Source: Pegoplata infirma
Taxonomy: Eukaryota; Arthropoda; Insecta; Diptera; Anthomyiidae
Assembly (NCBI GenBank): GCA_963921195.1
Contig: OY992541.1
Span: 15,232,644-15,296,643 of the forward strand
Reading direction: 5' to 3'
Length of the DNA stretch: 64,000 bases
Positions within the stretch are counted from its first letter, which is position 1. Each line of letters begins with the position of its first letter. Shown piece by piece: positions 42,465 through 53,297 of this stretch. Below the pieces are notes generated by a model. The model searched no databases, was not told the DNA's origin, and saw only the letters and a list, made by a program, of their open reading frames with translations. The translations under genes and the position numbers were made by a program.

Positions 42465-45400
42465 TTAAGCTGGTAGTACAATTAACTTCACGATAGGGCG
42501 CGTAATAATTCCTCGCTGCGTTGTAATATCAGCGACCCTTACTCTATCATCAGAGCCAGAGTAAATTTTGGAAACTCGACCTAAACGCCATTCGTTAATG
42601 GATAAATTATCATCCTTTATTATTACCATCGTGCCAACAGAAAGGTTGCTTGTAGATGTTTTCCACTTGTTTCTTTTATGAAGTTCAGTCAAGTATTCAC
42701 TCTTCCAACGCTGGCAGAATTGTTGCTGAATAGCTTTTAATCGTTGCCAGCGATTTATTATGGACATGGGTTGATTATCAATTTTTGGATCGGGAGGAGC
42801 AAGGATTGGCCCACCGATGAGAAAATGGCCTGGTGTCAGAGCATTTAAGTCCATTGGATCTTCGGACATTGGTGAGATGGGCCTGGAATTCAAACAGGAT
42901 TCGATTTTGGCTAAAAGTGTCGAAAATTCTTCGTATGTATATTTAAAGGAACCGGCAATTTTTCGGAAGTGAGTTTTGAAACTCTTCACTCCAGCTTCCC
43001 AGAGCCCCCCCATATGAGGTGACCCTGGTGGAATGAAATGCCATTGGATATTCTGATATACGAACTTGGAAAGCACTTCAGATCGAGAGGAGGTAAGGAA
43101 GTCTCTTGCGATCTGCTTGGATGCTCCAACAAAGGTTTTGCCATTGTCAGAGTATAATCGGAGCGGATATCCACGTCTTGATGTAAAGCGATTAAAAGCT
43201 GCCATGAATGCCGGCGTTGTAAGGTCTGTAGTAGCTTCTAAGTGGATCGCTTTTGTCGCAAAGCACACGAACACGCACACATAACCTTTTGTAATCCTAC
43301 AGCCTCTTCCTGCAATATTTTTCAAGTCGAAAGGTCCAGCAAAATCGAGTCCGGTATTATAAAACGGACGTTGTAGCTCAGTTCTTTCTGGAGGCAAAGC
43401 CGACATAAGCTGAGTTTTTACGTTAGCTTTATAAACGACACATTCCTTGCAATTGTGGATAGTAGTTTTAATCAAATTCTTTAATTTTGGAATCCAGAAT
43501 TGCATTCTAACAAGACGAAGAACTTGTTGGTTTCCACCGTGCAAAGACAGGGTATGAGTAAATTGTACTAGCAGTTTGGACAATCGACAATTATATGGTA
43601 GAATTATAGGAAACTTTTCATCGTATGATAAGGATGGTGAATCGGCAAGTCGACCATTTACTCGAAGAAGATTATCTTTATCAATAAATGGATTAAGGTT
43701 AAGGATATGGCTCGTTTTGGATATTGTTTCTTCGTTCAGGATGGCTTTATACTCATTCGGATAAGCTACCTTTTGTGCTAAAAGAATTAGACGATTTCGA
43801 ACGTGTATAACCTCGTGACTTGTAATGGTAGGGGACTCGTAGTAAAAGGATTTTTTGTATTTCGGATGAGTTCTGTGCAAAAACCTAAATAGATAACCAA
43901 TGACTCGAAAAGCAGTTGGGAGTTTAGAGAATCGATCTAAAATGTCATGGTAATTTGAGAAATAACAAAAGTTCACTCGAATTGGCTTCTCTTCCTCTTT
44001 GGTTTCCGGAAATGTTTTAATTAATTTTGGCCAGTTGTTAGATGAAGACATAAGCCAGGCTGGTCCATTCCACCATAGTTTATTTTCAGACAAATCACTT
44101 GGGTACGAACCTCTAGTTGCAATATCTGCAGGATTGTCTTGAGATGGAACGTGTAACCAGTTATCACATCCGACGGTTTGAAGAATCTTTGAAACCCTGT
44201 TTGCGACAAACGTTTTCCAATGACTAGGAGATTTTTGAAGCCAAGAAATAACAATTGTGGAGTCACACCATTTGTAAAGTGAGTACTCAGGGATATTTAG
44301 CGATGGAAGAATTGACTCTATCATGTTTGACAATAAAACTGCACCACATAGTTCGAGCCTAGGAAGCGAAATGCACTTTACTGGGGCAACTTTGGATTTG
44401 GCTGTTAGAAGACAGACGGAAGTGGATTTTATGTTATCGATTTTTACATAAATTGCAGCGGCGTATGCTTTCTCAGAGGCGTCGCAAAATCCATGGATTT
44501 CCACTTTACATCCCGGCACAAATGAAATCCACCTGGGTATTTTGATAAGCTCAATTTCTTGGTAAAAATGTGTAAACATGTTCCAGTCACGATTACAATC
44601 TTCTGGCAAACATTGATCCCAGTCCGACTTAGATTCCCAGATCTTTCTCATGAGTATCTTGGCAAGGATAATAAAGGGAGAAAGCCACCCTGCAGGATCA
44701 AATAACTTCGAAATTTCGGATAAAACTTGTCTTTTGGTGATATTTTTCCTTGTGGATAACGGTTTGGCGGAGAAATAAAATACATCGAACTTTGCATTCC
44801 ATCGTACACCTAGTGTTTTTACATTGCTGGTATCTTCAAATTTACAGAAATCTTCTTGCAAAAGATGATTCTTCGGAATTCCCTCTAAAATCTCTGGAGA
44901 ATTGGATGTCCATTTTCGCAAATTAAGCCCGGCTGAACCTAGTGATTCAATTAGCTGATCTCTTGCCCGTATTGCAGTGGAAATATCAGGAGCTCCGTAT
45001 AAGGCATCGTCAACGTACATATAATTCTTTAGGATATCACTAGCTAGTGGATGAGATGTCTCTACGTCAGAAGCTAATTGTATGAGCGTGCGGATTGCCA
45101 AGTAAGGAGCACAGTTGATGCCAAAGGTCACCGTTTTTAATTCGTAATCTTGGATTTTGTCGTTAGGAGAATTTCGGAAGAGAATGCGCTGGTAACAAGT
45201 ATCATTCGAATTTACAAGGATTTGACGATACATTTTCTCAATATCGCTGTTAAAAACATATCGATGAAATCTCCATTTAAGAAGGAGAAGAATTAGGTCA
45301 TTTTGGAGAATTGGACCCGTATGCAACATATCATTGAGAGAAGACCCATTAGATGATTTACAAGACGCGTTGAAAACGACCCTAACTTTCGTAGTGGAAC

Positions 45401-47549
45401 TTTCTGGTTTTATCACCGCATGGTGTGGAAGATAATAATTTTCGAAATTTTGAATAACAGAAGGTGGATTTACTTTGTACATATGGTCAAGTTCTAAGTA
45501 TTCTTGGATAACATTATTATAAATGGACTTTTGTTCCAGATTTTTGGAAAGTCGTAATTCATTTCGTAGAAACTGAGACATCGCGATATTTCTGGAATTT
45601 CCTAATCCTTCGGATCCATCAGAAAATGATTTCCGAAACGGAAGCGAAACAATGTAGCGTCCATCGTGACGGCGTTGAGTTGTTCGTAAGTATAACTCCT
45701 CACAAAATCGATCTGCCTGCGAAACAATAGCTTTTTGTGGAATATCCTCCACCTCCCAAAAACGTGTCAACTGTTTTTCAAGTGATACTTTGGAAGCGAA
45801 TGTAAGGACGCGAGTGGGACACGAAGAATCTTGCTCTAAATTTCCAGATATAACCCAACCAAAAATTGTTTCCTTTGCTTTCAATCGACCGCAGATATTT
45901 CTATGGAAACCATCGAGTTCAAATTGATCGAAAGTATCTTCGCCAATAAGAATGTCTATTTCGGAAGTCTTGTAAAAGTGAGGATCAGCTAAAGCTAAAT
46001 TCGGAATTTTGGATATGAGATTGGAATCTACGGAACAGCTTGGTAGATGGCCTGAAAGTTCTTTAAGGACAAAAGCGTCGACTGTTACTTTCTTGTTGTT
46101 ATAGCCATTTGAGCCAATAACGATCGTCGATAATCTGTGAGTTTGAGCCGAAATGGAACCGTTTAAACCACTAACTTGTGCGTTAACTGACGTGTAAGGA
46201 GGGGAAATACGTCGAAAAAGCCGTTCTGAAATAAATGTTCCTTCTGATCCAGAGTCAATAAACGCCCTGGCAGGATATTGAATACCATTGTGATGAATTT
46301 GTACCATAGCTGTTGCAAGAAGTACAGATTTGGAATTAGAGGCAAAATTTGAACGAATATTTCCGGAAGTAGTTGCTTCGTTTTGGGTTTGAGTCGAAAG
46401 TGTAGAGTTGGAAGAGGAGCTAGGTTCATTGTCGTTATGCAGCAGCGTGTTGTGTCTTTTATGACATACCCGACAGTTAAATAGACTTCTGCATTCTTTA
46501 ACTCGTTGCTGTTTAGCGAAACAGTTTAAACATAACCCCAATTCTTTTATTGTTGAAGTTTTTTCTACCACATTCTTTTGCAAAAATATAGGACATTGTC
46601 GAATCGGATGCTGACTTGAGGGACAAAGGCGACATTGGGCTGCGGAATTTGCGGAAACATTCGCGTGATTGCTATTAAATCGTTTGGTTAGAGGTTTTGA
46701 TTTTGTGTTTTCCACTTTAGAGGTAGTAGAAGCAGTAGAGGTAGTATCTGCGCGTGGTAAGGAAGATTGTCTGAATTCCTTAATTTCAGAGACTGTTTCG
46801 AGGGTTTGAAAGCGATTCGTCAAAAAACTACTCATTTGGGACCATGTCGGGTCTTGGTTTTTACATATGGATTGCTCCCACAGAGCTAGTGTAGTTGGAG
46901 GAAGGCTGTTGGTACAGTGAAACACCAGAACGTCATCCAATGCATCCATGTTCTTTTTATAAAGTTGAAGAGTGGAAACACAACTGTTCACTATTCTTAC
47001 CAATTTTTTGATTTCAACACAAGACTCAGAGGCAATTTTAGGAAGGGTCGAGAGGATACGAAGCTGACTATTGACAAGAAGTCGTTTGTTTTCAAACCGT
47101 TCCTTAAGATTGGCCCACGCTAAATCCAAACCAGCATCAGTTGGAGGGCATTTTTGGACAATATCTCTTGCTTCACCACTGGTATTTCTATTTAAATGAA
47201 AGAGTTTCTGGATATTACAAAGACGAGTGTTATTAATATAGAGAGCTGTAAATAAATCGCGAAAGGAAGGCCAAGACTGGTAATCACCCTTGAAAATGTC
47301 TGTGTCACACGGAGGAAGGTGCATATTATAAAGAGGCATCGGCCCAGTGGGCATGTTTGGAAGAGACCGAGTTCCAGGTATGGGAGTGGATAATTCCTGG
47401 ATGCGAGAACTTAGGCGGGACACAAATCGGACGTACGTCGCGTATGCGGTTTGATACTTAGTAGTAACAATCTCGTGATCTCCTGCGTCAGCCTCGTCGT
47501 CGTCATCTTGTGCTTTTTCCTCCTCTTGGTTTTTTTTTCTCTTTTTCAC
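42465..47549 (-). CDS. BEL2 gag-pol polyprotein (1694 codons open)
   Basis: An uninterrupted polyprotein. It has a DUF1759-like capsid region (from about residue 80: LPPCDTDIFKGDYQSWPSFR), knuckles at about 305-370 (CRLCPSSQHPIRQC, CLNCFAKQQRVKEC, CRVCHKRHNTLLH), and a protease with a normal FIDSGSEGTFIS at about 430. The RT follows with VFNSDIEKMYRQ and YVDDALYG at about 846, then RNase H (EIHGFCDASEKAYA, LYKWCDSTIVISWL). The integrase has LDFAGP at about 1403, YSDNGKTF at about 1467 and GLWEAGVKSF at about 1515. A DUF5641-like end finishes at LIVLPA. All catalytic motifs look intact. The apparent start at 47549 is not the true one: the gag N-terminus is in another frame (47503-47820), joined through an A-run. 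Confidence 0.95.
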   Translation of the reverse strand: MKKRKKNQEEEKAQDDDDEADAGDHEIVTTKYQTAYATYVRFVSRLSSRIQELSTPIPGTRSLPNMPTGPMPLYNMHLPPCDTDIFKGDYQSWPSFRDLFTALYINNTRLCNIQKLFHLNRNTSGEARDIVQKCPPTDAGLDLAWANLKERFENKRLLVNSQLRILSTLPKIASESCVEIKKLVRIVNSCVSTLQLYKKNMDALDDVLVFHCTNSLPPTTLALWEQSICKNQDPTWSQMSSFLTNRFQTLETVSEIKEFRQSSLPRADTTSTASTTSKVENTKSKPLTKRFNSNHANVSANSAAQCRLCPSSQHPIRQCPIFLQKNVVEKTSTIKELGLCLNCFAKQQRVKECRSLFNCRVCHKRHNTLLHNDNEPSSSSNSTLSTQTQNEATTSGNIRSNFASNSKSVLLATAMVQIHHNGIQYPARAFIDSGSEGTFISERLFRRISPPYTSVNAQVSGLNGSISAQTHRLSTIVIGSNGYNNKKVTVDAFVLKELSGHLPSCSVDSNLISKIPNLALADPHFYKTSEIDILIGEDTFDQFELDGFHRNICGRLKAKETIFGWVISGNLEQDSSCPTRVLTFASKVSLEKQLTRFWEVEDIPQKAIVSQADRFCEELYLRTTQRRHDGRYIVSLPFRKSFSDGSEGLGNSRNIAMSQFLRNELRLSKNLEQKSIYNNVIQEYLELDHMYKVNPPSVIQNFENYYLPHHAVIKPESSTTKVRVVFNASCKSSNGSSLNDMLHTGPILQNDLILLLLKWRFHRYVFNSDIEKMYRQILVNSNDTCYQRILFRNSPNDKIQDYELKTVTFGINCAPYLAIRTLIQLASDVETSHPLASDILKNYMYVDDALYGAPDISTAIRARDQLIESLGSAGLNLRKWTSNSPEILEGIPKNHLLQEDFCKFEDTSNVKTLGVRWNAKFDVFYFSAKPLSTRKNITKRQVLSEISKLFDPAGWLSPFIILAKILMRKIWESKSDWDQCLPEDCNRDWNMFTHFYQEIELIKIPRWISFVPGCKVEIHGFCDASEKAYAAAIYVKIDNIKSTSVCLLTAKSKVAPVKCISLPRLELCGAVLLSNMIESILPSLNIPEYSLYKWCDSTIVISWLQKSPSHWKTFVANRVSKILQTVGCDNWLHVPSQDNPADIATRGSYPSDLSENKLWWNGPAWLMSSSNNWPKLIKTFPETKEEEKPIRVNFCYFSNYHDILDRFSKLPTAFRVIGYLFRFLHRTHPKYKKSFYYESPTITSHEVIHVRNRLILLAQKVAYPNEYKAILNEETISKTSHILNLNPFIDKDNLLRVNGRLADSPSLSYDEKFPIILPYNCRLSKLLVQFTHTLSLHGGNQQVLRLVRMQFWIPKLKNLIKTTIHNCKECVVYKANVKTQLMSALPPERTELQRPFYNTGLDFAGPFDLKNIAGRGCRITKGYVCVFVCFATKAIHLEATTDLTTPAFMAAFNRFTSRRGYPLRLYSDNGKTFVGASKQIARDFLTSSRSEVLSKFVYQNIQWHFIPPGSPHMGGLWEAGVKSFKTHFRKIAGSFKYTYEEFSTLLAKIESCLNSRPISPMSEDPMDLNALTPGHFLIGGPILAPPDPKIDNQPMSIINRWQRLKAIQQQFCQRWKSEYLTELHKRNKWKTSTSNLSVGTMVIIKDDNLSINEWRLGRVSKIYSGSDDRVRVADITTQRGIITRPIVKLIVLPA

Positions 47550-47820
47550 CTGTCTTTTTCACCGCTTGGTTTTTTTTCTCTTTTTCACCTGTCTGGGTAT
47601 TGATTTCATCGAGACATTTTTCGTAGACACTTTTGACTCCAGCCCAAATAGATTTCATCTCATCTCGATGAACTTCGAGTGAGTGCAGGGGTTCTCTTGC
47701 AAGATATGCTTCATCCAAATCTGCATCAAATTGGGTAAGAACATCAGTGGCTCTTATAAATTGTTGGAGAAAAACCATAATGTAATTTGTTAAATCTGAC
47801 AAAACAATTTTTTTTTTCAA
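47503..47820 (-). pseudogene. BEL2 gag N-terminus, separated by a frame change
   Basis: A helical N-terminal region (FDADLDEAYLAREPLHSLEV, DEMKSIWAGVKSVYEKCLDE) like that of BEL1 gag. The ATG at 47820, or an internal one 14 codons later (MVFLQQF), could start it. The frame leaves gag-pol in a tandemly duplicated segment of about 42 nt encoding TGEKEKK twice. One copy has a run of eight A, the other nine, and the extra A puts the rest out of frame. This may be a real mutation, a sequencing error in a run, or a slippery site. Confidence 0.8.
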
Positions 47821-50559
47821 CCAAAAGAAAACGAAGGGAGAAGTAAAAACAAAGGATAGAGTTCGGAAAAGCGAGTAGTGTATTCACTGTATACCGTTTG
47901 GATTGGATAAGATATTTATCGAAGACGTAAGGATTTGGACAGGATTCAACGAAAACGAAATATATAGGTGATTATATAAAATAAAATACTGTAAATTTTA
48001 ATTACTCTATGATTCTAAACAATTATGTTGATGTAAACAAATGATGTTTTGTTTTAAAGCCAAGATTCCGATTGCGTGTTTGAATACAATCTTGATATTT
48101 TTAACGGAATTTGTTTGAGTAATACGAATGTGCTTGCTTGTAACTAAATAAGTTTCTTTTAGTTTGTTGAGTTAAAGGTATTTATATTTTTCTTTTGAGT
48201 TTTACCGAATTAAATGGTTGAAAACTAATTTTGTTTTAATTTGTGATGTTGAATGTTTATTTTTAATTTTATATGTATATTTTTTTTTTTATTTTAAGGG
48301 TTTGACGATTTGTATAGGGAATTTTTCTTAATCGATATTGTGTAAAATGGAATATTATATCTGTGTAAAATGTTAAGATGCTTAAACGAGAATTTTGAAT
48401 GAATGACAATTTTCACCACATTGTACCTTTTTGTTGTTAGGTGTTTGTTATTCGAAAAAGATTTTAAAATTTTAACTTTCAGTAAATTTTTGATATTTTT
48501 GTTTTTTTTTTTTTTTATTGACCTGTTTAAGTTTCCTTGTTTGTTGGGTTCAACAAACCCAACAAACAAGAATTTACTGCCTTAAGAATTTTTGAATTAT
48601 TAGGGAAAGATTTTGAGTGAACCCTTTGAACTAATTGAGTAAATGGGTTTAACGAGAAAAATTAAAGAAACTTACTGTAATAAATGTTATTCCTTTTTTC
48701 ACACGACAGGTTGGAAATTTTGAACAAAAATTGTTGTAATAACCAGTGAACCAGCACAAAAAATTTATCGGTATAGAAGTAATTCCATAAGAAATGAACA
48801 ATTTGTTTTCAATTTCCTTTTTTTTTAGTAATTCGTTTGGAAATTTTATTAGCTTTTGTTTTTAAACTCTTTTTTTTTTTGTTTTATTTTTGTAATTGAT
48901 TGCAACTATTTATTATTTATTAACACGGTTTATTGAAATAAATTTGTAGTTGTATTATTTGTTGTTTTTTTTTGAGCTAAATTCAAATTAGTAAATTTGT
49001 TTCTTTTCTTTTTACGACACTTGATTTCGATTATATTTTGTTCATCTGTTATCGATACTGTTTTGTTTATTTTCTACTGTTTCGTAAATTTTACAAATAA
49101 ATGTCAAAAATTATTCTCTTTTAATATCGTTTTTTTTTTTTTTTAAACAAAGAAGAAGAAAATTTCCCTACTTAGGGTTTTTTTTTAAGATTTCACGAGA
49201 GAGTAATATTTCTAACTTTCAACAAATGTTGATGAGATATAGTAGCTGGAAACGTGCTCAGCAACAAACGATTGTAAATTGAAGTTTGTTCTGACTTCAA
49301 CTTTTAAAATATTAAAATGTTGGTAGTTCTCCTTTTTCTTTATTTGTAAAATGTTGCTAGAGTAAGAGAAAGCAAACTGAAATTTACATATTTATATTGC
49401 AATAATCCGAAGTTAAGGAATGTTGATAAGATTTGATTATGTATAAAATTTATATGCAACAAATGTTGCGGAATAGTTTGAACTGCTGATATTTGGATTT
49501 CGAAACATACAAAAAAATTATGGTTAATGAAACACTGATTTCTCTTTATGGATTTTGTTGTCCACCAAATTTAAGGTGGGACAAATTGAAACGAAAACTT
49601 ATGGAGTTGAAAGAGATTTTTTTTGTACACTGCAAAAACAAATGCAAATGCAAAAAATATAACGGACTGGTCTTGCCCTTGAAATTGCAATTTTCTTTTG
49701 TTTCTTAGTTTTAAGACAATTTATTTTTTTTCTTCTTTTAACAATTATTTGTTGTTTTATATTTTTATGTATGTTTAATTTTAAGCTTGAGAAACAAAAA
49801 TACCGTTTAAGCAAAATATTAATATAAAAAAAAATATTGGATTTTGAAAGCGGTTTTTATGTACATTGCTTTTTTTTTTTTTTTTAATTTTTTGCTTTTT
49901 AGGTTTTTACAAATTGTAACACTTCTTTTGACCTTTGAATTCACAATTTTTTTGCATGGAATTTTAATTTAAATTTTCCTTCTTTTTTTTTATAGAATTT
50001 TTATATGATTTTTTTTTTTTTTAATTTTTTTGTTAATTTCGCGATTTTTATTTAATTTTTGGAAATTTTACGATTTTTATATGATTTTTATTGAATTTTT
50101 TGCGGTTTTGTATAATTTTTATTTTAATTTTTGATCTGCGTAAGATTTTACCGTCCCGTATAAATATAACTTTATAACTAAGAATATGTGAGCAAAGAGA
50201 AATGACAGTAACTTACAGAAAAAATTCCTTTGGTAAATTAGTGGTGCCAATTAGTCGATACCTCTGATGACTTATTGATGACGTAACGATGTTTGATAGA
50301 TGTAGCTATTAAAAGATTCAACAGGTGATCGAATAAAAGGCAGATTGAGTTATGATCGAAATTGATTTCCTAAACTTTTCTGTAGTTGATGATGAAATGT
50401 GTGAATTTTCCGTTAATCTTTTGAATTTTCTCCAAAGATTTTTTGATGACGTTAGCCTATGAGCTGGAAATACCTGGATTATTCTTTAGGAAACTTATTT
50501 CTTCTTGAAATGGATTATTTAAAATCCGTAGGTGTAGTAATCCGGTTCGTGGAGGACCA
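47821..50559 (-). other. BEL2 leader, non-coding, with GTAAGT motifs
   Basis: 2.7 kb, very A-rich on the minus strand (T-runs on plus), with no credible ORF. GTAAGT donor-like motifs occur on the minus strand at plus 48670-48675 (TTACA|GTAAGT) and 50211-50216 (TTCT|GTAAGT). Either could pair with the acceptor before ORF3. A perfect hairpin GTTTGTTGGGTT-CAACAAACCC lies near 48539-48560. Confidence 0.5.
50542..50559 (-). other. BEL2 primer-binding site
   Basis: Directly after the 5' LTR on the minus strand is TGGTCCTCCACGAACCGG. It starts with TGG, as expected for a tRNA 3' end complement, and shares TGGTCCT with BEL1. I do not name the tRNA. Confidence 0.65.
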
Positions 50560-50810
50560 TGAAAATATGAAGGACCAGAGTTAAATTCGATGTCAAATAA
50601 AAGTCAATTGGGATTTGATTCAGTTTGGAATTCCTTTATTTGACTATGTGTAGTCTTCTAATGCTAAAACTTAACTAACTTAACAATAAATTTATGGTAT
50701 TTAAGCTACAAGGGGACATATTTTTAGTACATACAGTATAACAGTTTAAAGCCCTCTATAGTTAAAAATATAGTTCATTAATGGAAAATATTAGGGTGGT
50801 GACATGTACA
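50560..50810 (-). repeat. BEL2 5' LTR (251 bp)
   Basis: Same sequence as 40807-41057 with two visible substitutions. It is followed by the target duplication CAGCC at 50811-50815. Confidence 0.93.
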
Positions 50811-50815
50811 CAGCC

Positions 50816-52440
50816 GTAGGTGTAGTACGAAGAGCACCAGTGATGCACATTGACGCCATTCTCTGTACCTTCGTGATAAAGACACAGTTCGATTTTGTTT
50901 CTAAAGCAGGCCCCCAGACAATGATTCCATACAGCAAAATTGGACGCACCACTGCTGTATAGATCCAATGAACGACTTGAGGGCTAAAACCCCATCGTTT
51001 TCCAATGGCCCTTTTACAGGAATACAAAGCAATCGTTGCTTTTCTCACCCGTTCCTCAATATTACGCCTGAAATTCAGCTTCCTATCTAGAAATACTCCA
51101 AGATACTTGGCTCCATCTGAGAAGGTGATTTCAGTACCGTCCAGAGAAATAGGATCAAAAGCAGGAATATTATTTTTCCTTGTAAATAAAACAAGCTCTG
51201 TTTTACTAGGATTAACTCCTAGACCACAGTCTCTTGCCCATTTAGACAGATCTTTCAGAGAACCCTGAAGAATGTCCCGCAATGTTGGCAGATGCTTCCC
51301 CTTTACCGCTATCGCGACATCGTCAGCATATGCGACAACATGACAACCACGTGCTTCTAGAGATAGTAGCATTGAATTCAGTGCCAGGTTCCAAAGAAGC
51401 GGCGAAAGAACACCTCCTTGTGGTGTGCCCCTATTGACAAATCGAGATATGACGGACGCTCCCAATTCAGACGTTATACGTCTACTGGCAAGTAGGCTTT
51501 CCACCATTAAAACGATTTCGCGCTTTACTCCCAGACCAGACAATGCCAATATTATCGATTCTGGGATGACATTATTAAAAGCCCCCTCAATATCAAGAAA
51601 GGCCACCATAGTGTACTCCTTTACCGAAAGCGATCTCTCGATGGTACCAACGAGCTCATGAAGAGCTGTTTCCGTTGATCGTCCCTTGCTGTATGCATGT
51701 TGCTTTGTCGAAAGCAACCTCGGGTCAATCACTCTACGCAAATATGAGTCTATCATTCGTTCCATTGTCTTTAACAAAAAAGAAGACAGACTAATTGGTC
51801 TGAAATCCTTCGGAGCTGTGTGGGAACTTTTCCCAGCCTTCGGGATAAATACGACTCTGGTATCCCTCCATTTTAAAGGAATGTACGACCAGTTGATGCA
51901 TGCTGTGTATAGATTATACAGCAACGGGGCTATATAGTCCGACACTTGCTGCAACTCAGCCGGGATTATACCATCAGGTCCCGGGGATTTATAGGGCCTG
52001 AAGCTTTTTATCGCCCAGATTAATGTTGGCATATTTATTATTTCCGAAGCAATTTCAGATGCTTGGGCGTCAGAACGTTCCAAAGCTTGAAACGGCGTCA
52101 TGGAATTGCCCGGAAAATGCGTGTTTAAAAGGAGATCCAGCGACTCTCCACTGGAGGAAGACCACACCCCATTAGGGTCTTTCAGGTATCCCAGGGTGCA
52201 AGGAGAAGAAGCCAGAACCTTGCGCAGCCTGGATGCCTCAGAAACGTCTTCTATGTTTCCACAGAAGTTTTTCCAAGAATCACATTTTGCATTTCTGATC
52301 ATCTTTTTATAACTCTTAAGTTGCAGCCTGTATGCAGACCAGTCCTCGTCCGCTCTTGAAAATTTAGCCTTATTAAAGAGCTTTCTGCAGGAATCTCTGC
52401 TCGTCTGCAACTCATTTGACCACCAAGGTGGCTTTTTTTC
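50816..52440 (-). pseudogene. LOA-like ORF2, RT part
   Basis: The reverse transcriptase has YKSPGPDGIIPAELQQV, FRPISLSSFLLKTMERMI, FLDIEGAFNNV, RGTPQGGVLSPLLWNLALNS and YADDVAIAVKG at about residue 360 of this frame. The thumb follows (LDRKLNFRRNIEERVRKA, WIYTAVVRPILLYG). The 3' end runs into BEL2 at 50816, and the last codons up to 50791 are LTR sequence. The 5' edge is a one-base frame change in an A-run near 52430-52440, which separates it from the endonuclease. The ATG at 52410 is internal. Confidence 0.9.
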
Positions 52441-53297
52441 CCTCTAGGCTTTGCAGAAGGGCAAGACGCATCCAGGCACCTATTACAAACATTTGTTATA
52501 TGGTCAACCAGACAGTCAATTTGCGCCAAACTATGTGGTTTAGATAAGGGTACTTCATCCAAAAGCAAAGAAAAAGTCTCCCTGTATTTCACCCAGTTTG
52601 TTCTCCTCAGATTTCTAGAGACTGTCTCAACCGGGGCACGCTCCCTGAGTAAAAACTCAATGTAGCGATGATCTGAGAAAGAATGCTCTTCCAAAACTCT
52701 CCAGTCATCAATTCTATCAGACAATGTATCTGATACAAGTGTTACGTCAAGAACCTCTTGCCGCGTACTTGTAACGAAAGTTGGTTCACCACCCTTGTTA
52801 CAAATATAGAGGTTAGTGCTTAACAAAAACTCCAAAAGTGATTCGCCTCTATCATTTGTGTCTGTACTTCCCCATATCGAATGATGTGCATTAGCATCAC
52901 AACACACTACTAACTGGTGTCCCCTAGATTCAGACTCCCGAATTAGACCGACAACCTTCTCCGGGGGTATTGACCCCGGATTAGGAAAATACGCAGAGGC
53001 GAGCCAAATAAACTTCCCATGAAGCTCTAAGCTAGCCGCTGTAACATCCATATCACTAAAAGTTGATAAAAAGAATATATTTAAGCCATTTTTTGCCAAG
53101 ATGCAGGCTCTTGGTGAGCCCTCACCTTTGGCAACCACCAACTTAAACCCAGGGGTCTTCAATCCGCAAACCCTGCCACCCCGCACCCAGGGCTCTTGGA
53201 TAAAAACCAAGTCAACTGCTCCTGTCGTCAGGCGCAGCAAGAGTGCAGCTGAGGCTGCCTTACAGTGATGGAGGTTTATTTGTAGGAACCGCAACAT
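52440..53297 (-). pseudogene. LOA-like ORF2, endonuclease part
   Basis: The APE-type endonuclease has FLQINLHHCKAASAALLLRL, FIQEPWVRGG, VVCCDANAHHSIWGS, DVTLVSD and SFSDHRYIEF. I chose the ATG at 53297 (MLRFLQIN) because homologous motifs begin there. The frame is open further back to an ATG at 53435, but that stretch overlaps ORF1 coding. ORF2 would then overlap the end of ORF1 by about 38 nt. The frame is lost near 52440 (PRGKK, then out of frame) and resumes in 50816-52440. Confidence 0.85.

Larger units (their letters stand above)
40807..50810 (-). mobile_element. BEL2: young BEL/Pao LTR retrotransposon with ORF3
   Basis: LTRs of 251 bp lie at 40807-41057 (3') and 50560-50810 (5'). The duplication is CAGCC (40802-40806 and 50811-50815), inside the LOA-like ORF2. 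The LTRs differ at two positions that I can see (a T/A in GGGATTTGTTTCAG and a T/A in CATACTGTATAAC), so the insertion is recent. The minus-strand order is LTR, primer site, 2.7-kb leader, gag N-terminus, long gag-pol, ORF3, polypurine tract, LTR. Damage is limited to a one-base frame change in gag and one in ORF3. Confidence 0.94.

Noticed and set aside
49493..49708. 71-codon ORF in the BEL2 leader
   Set aside because: It is on the strand opposite to the element, of low complexity, and without a recognisable domain.
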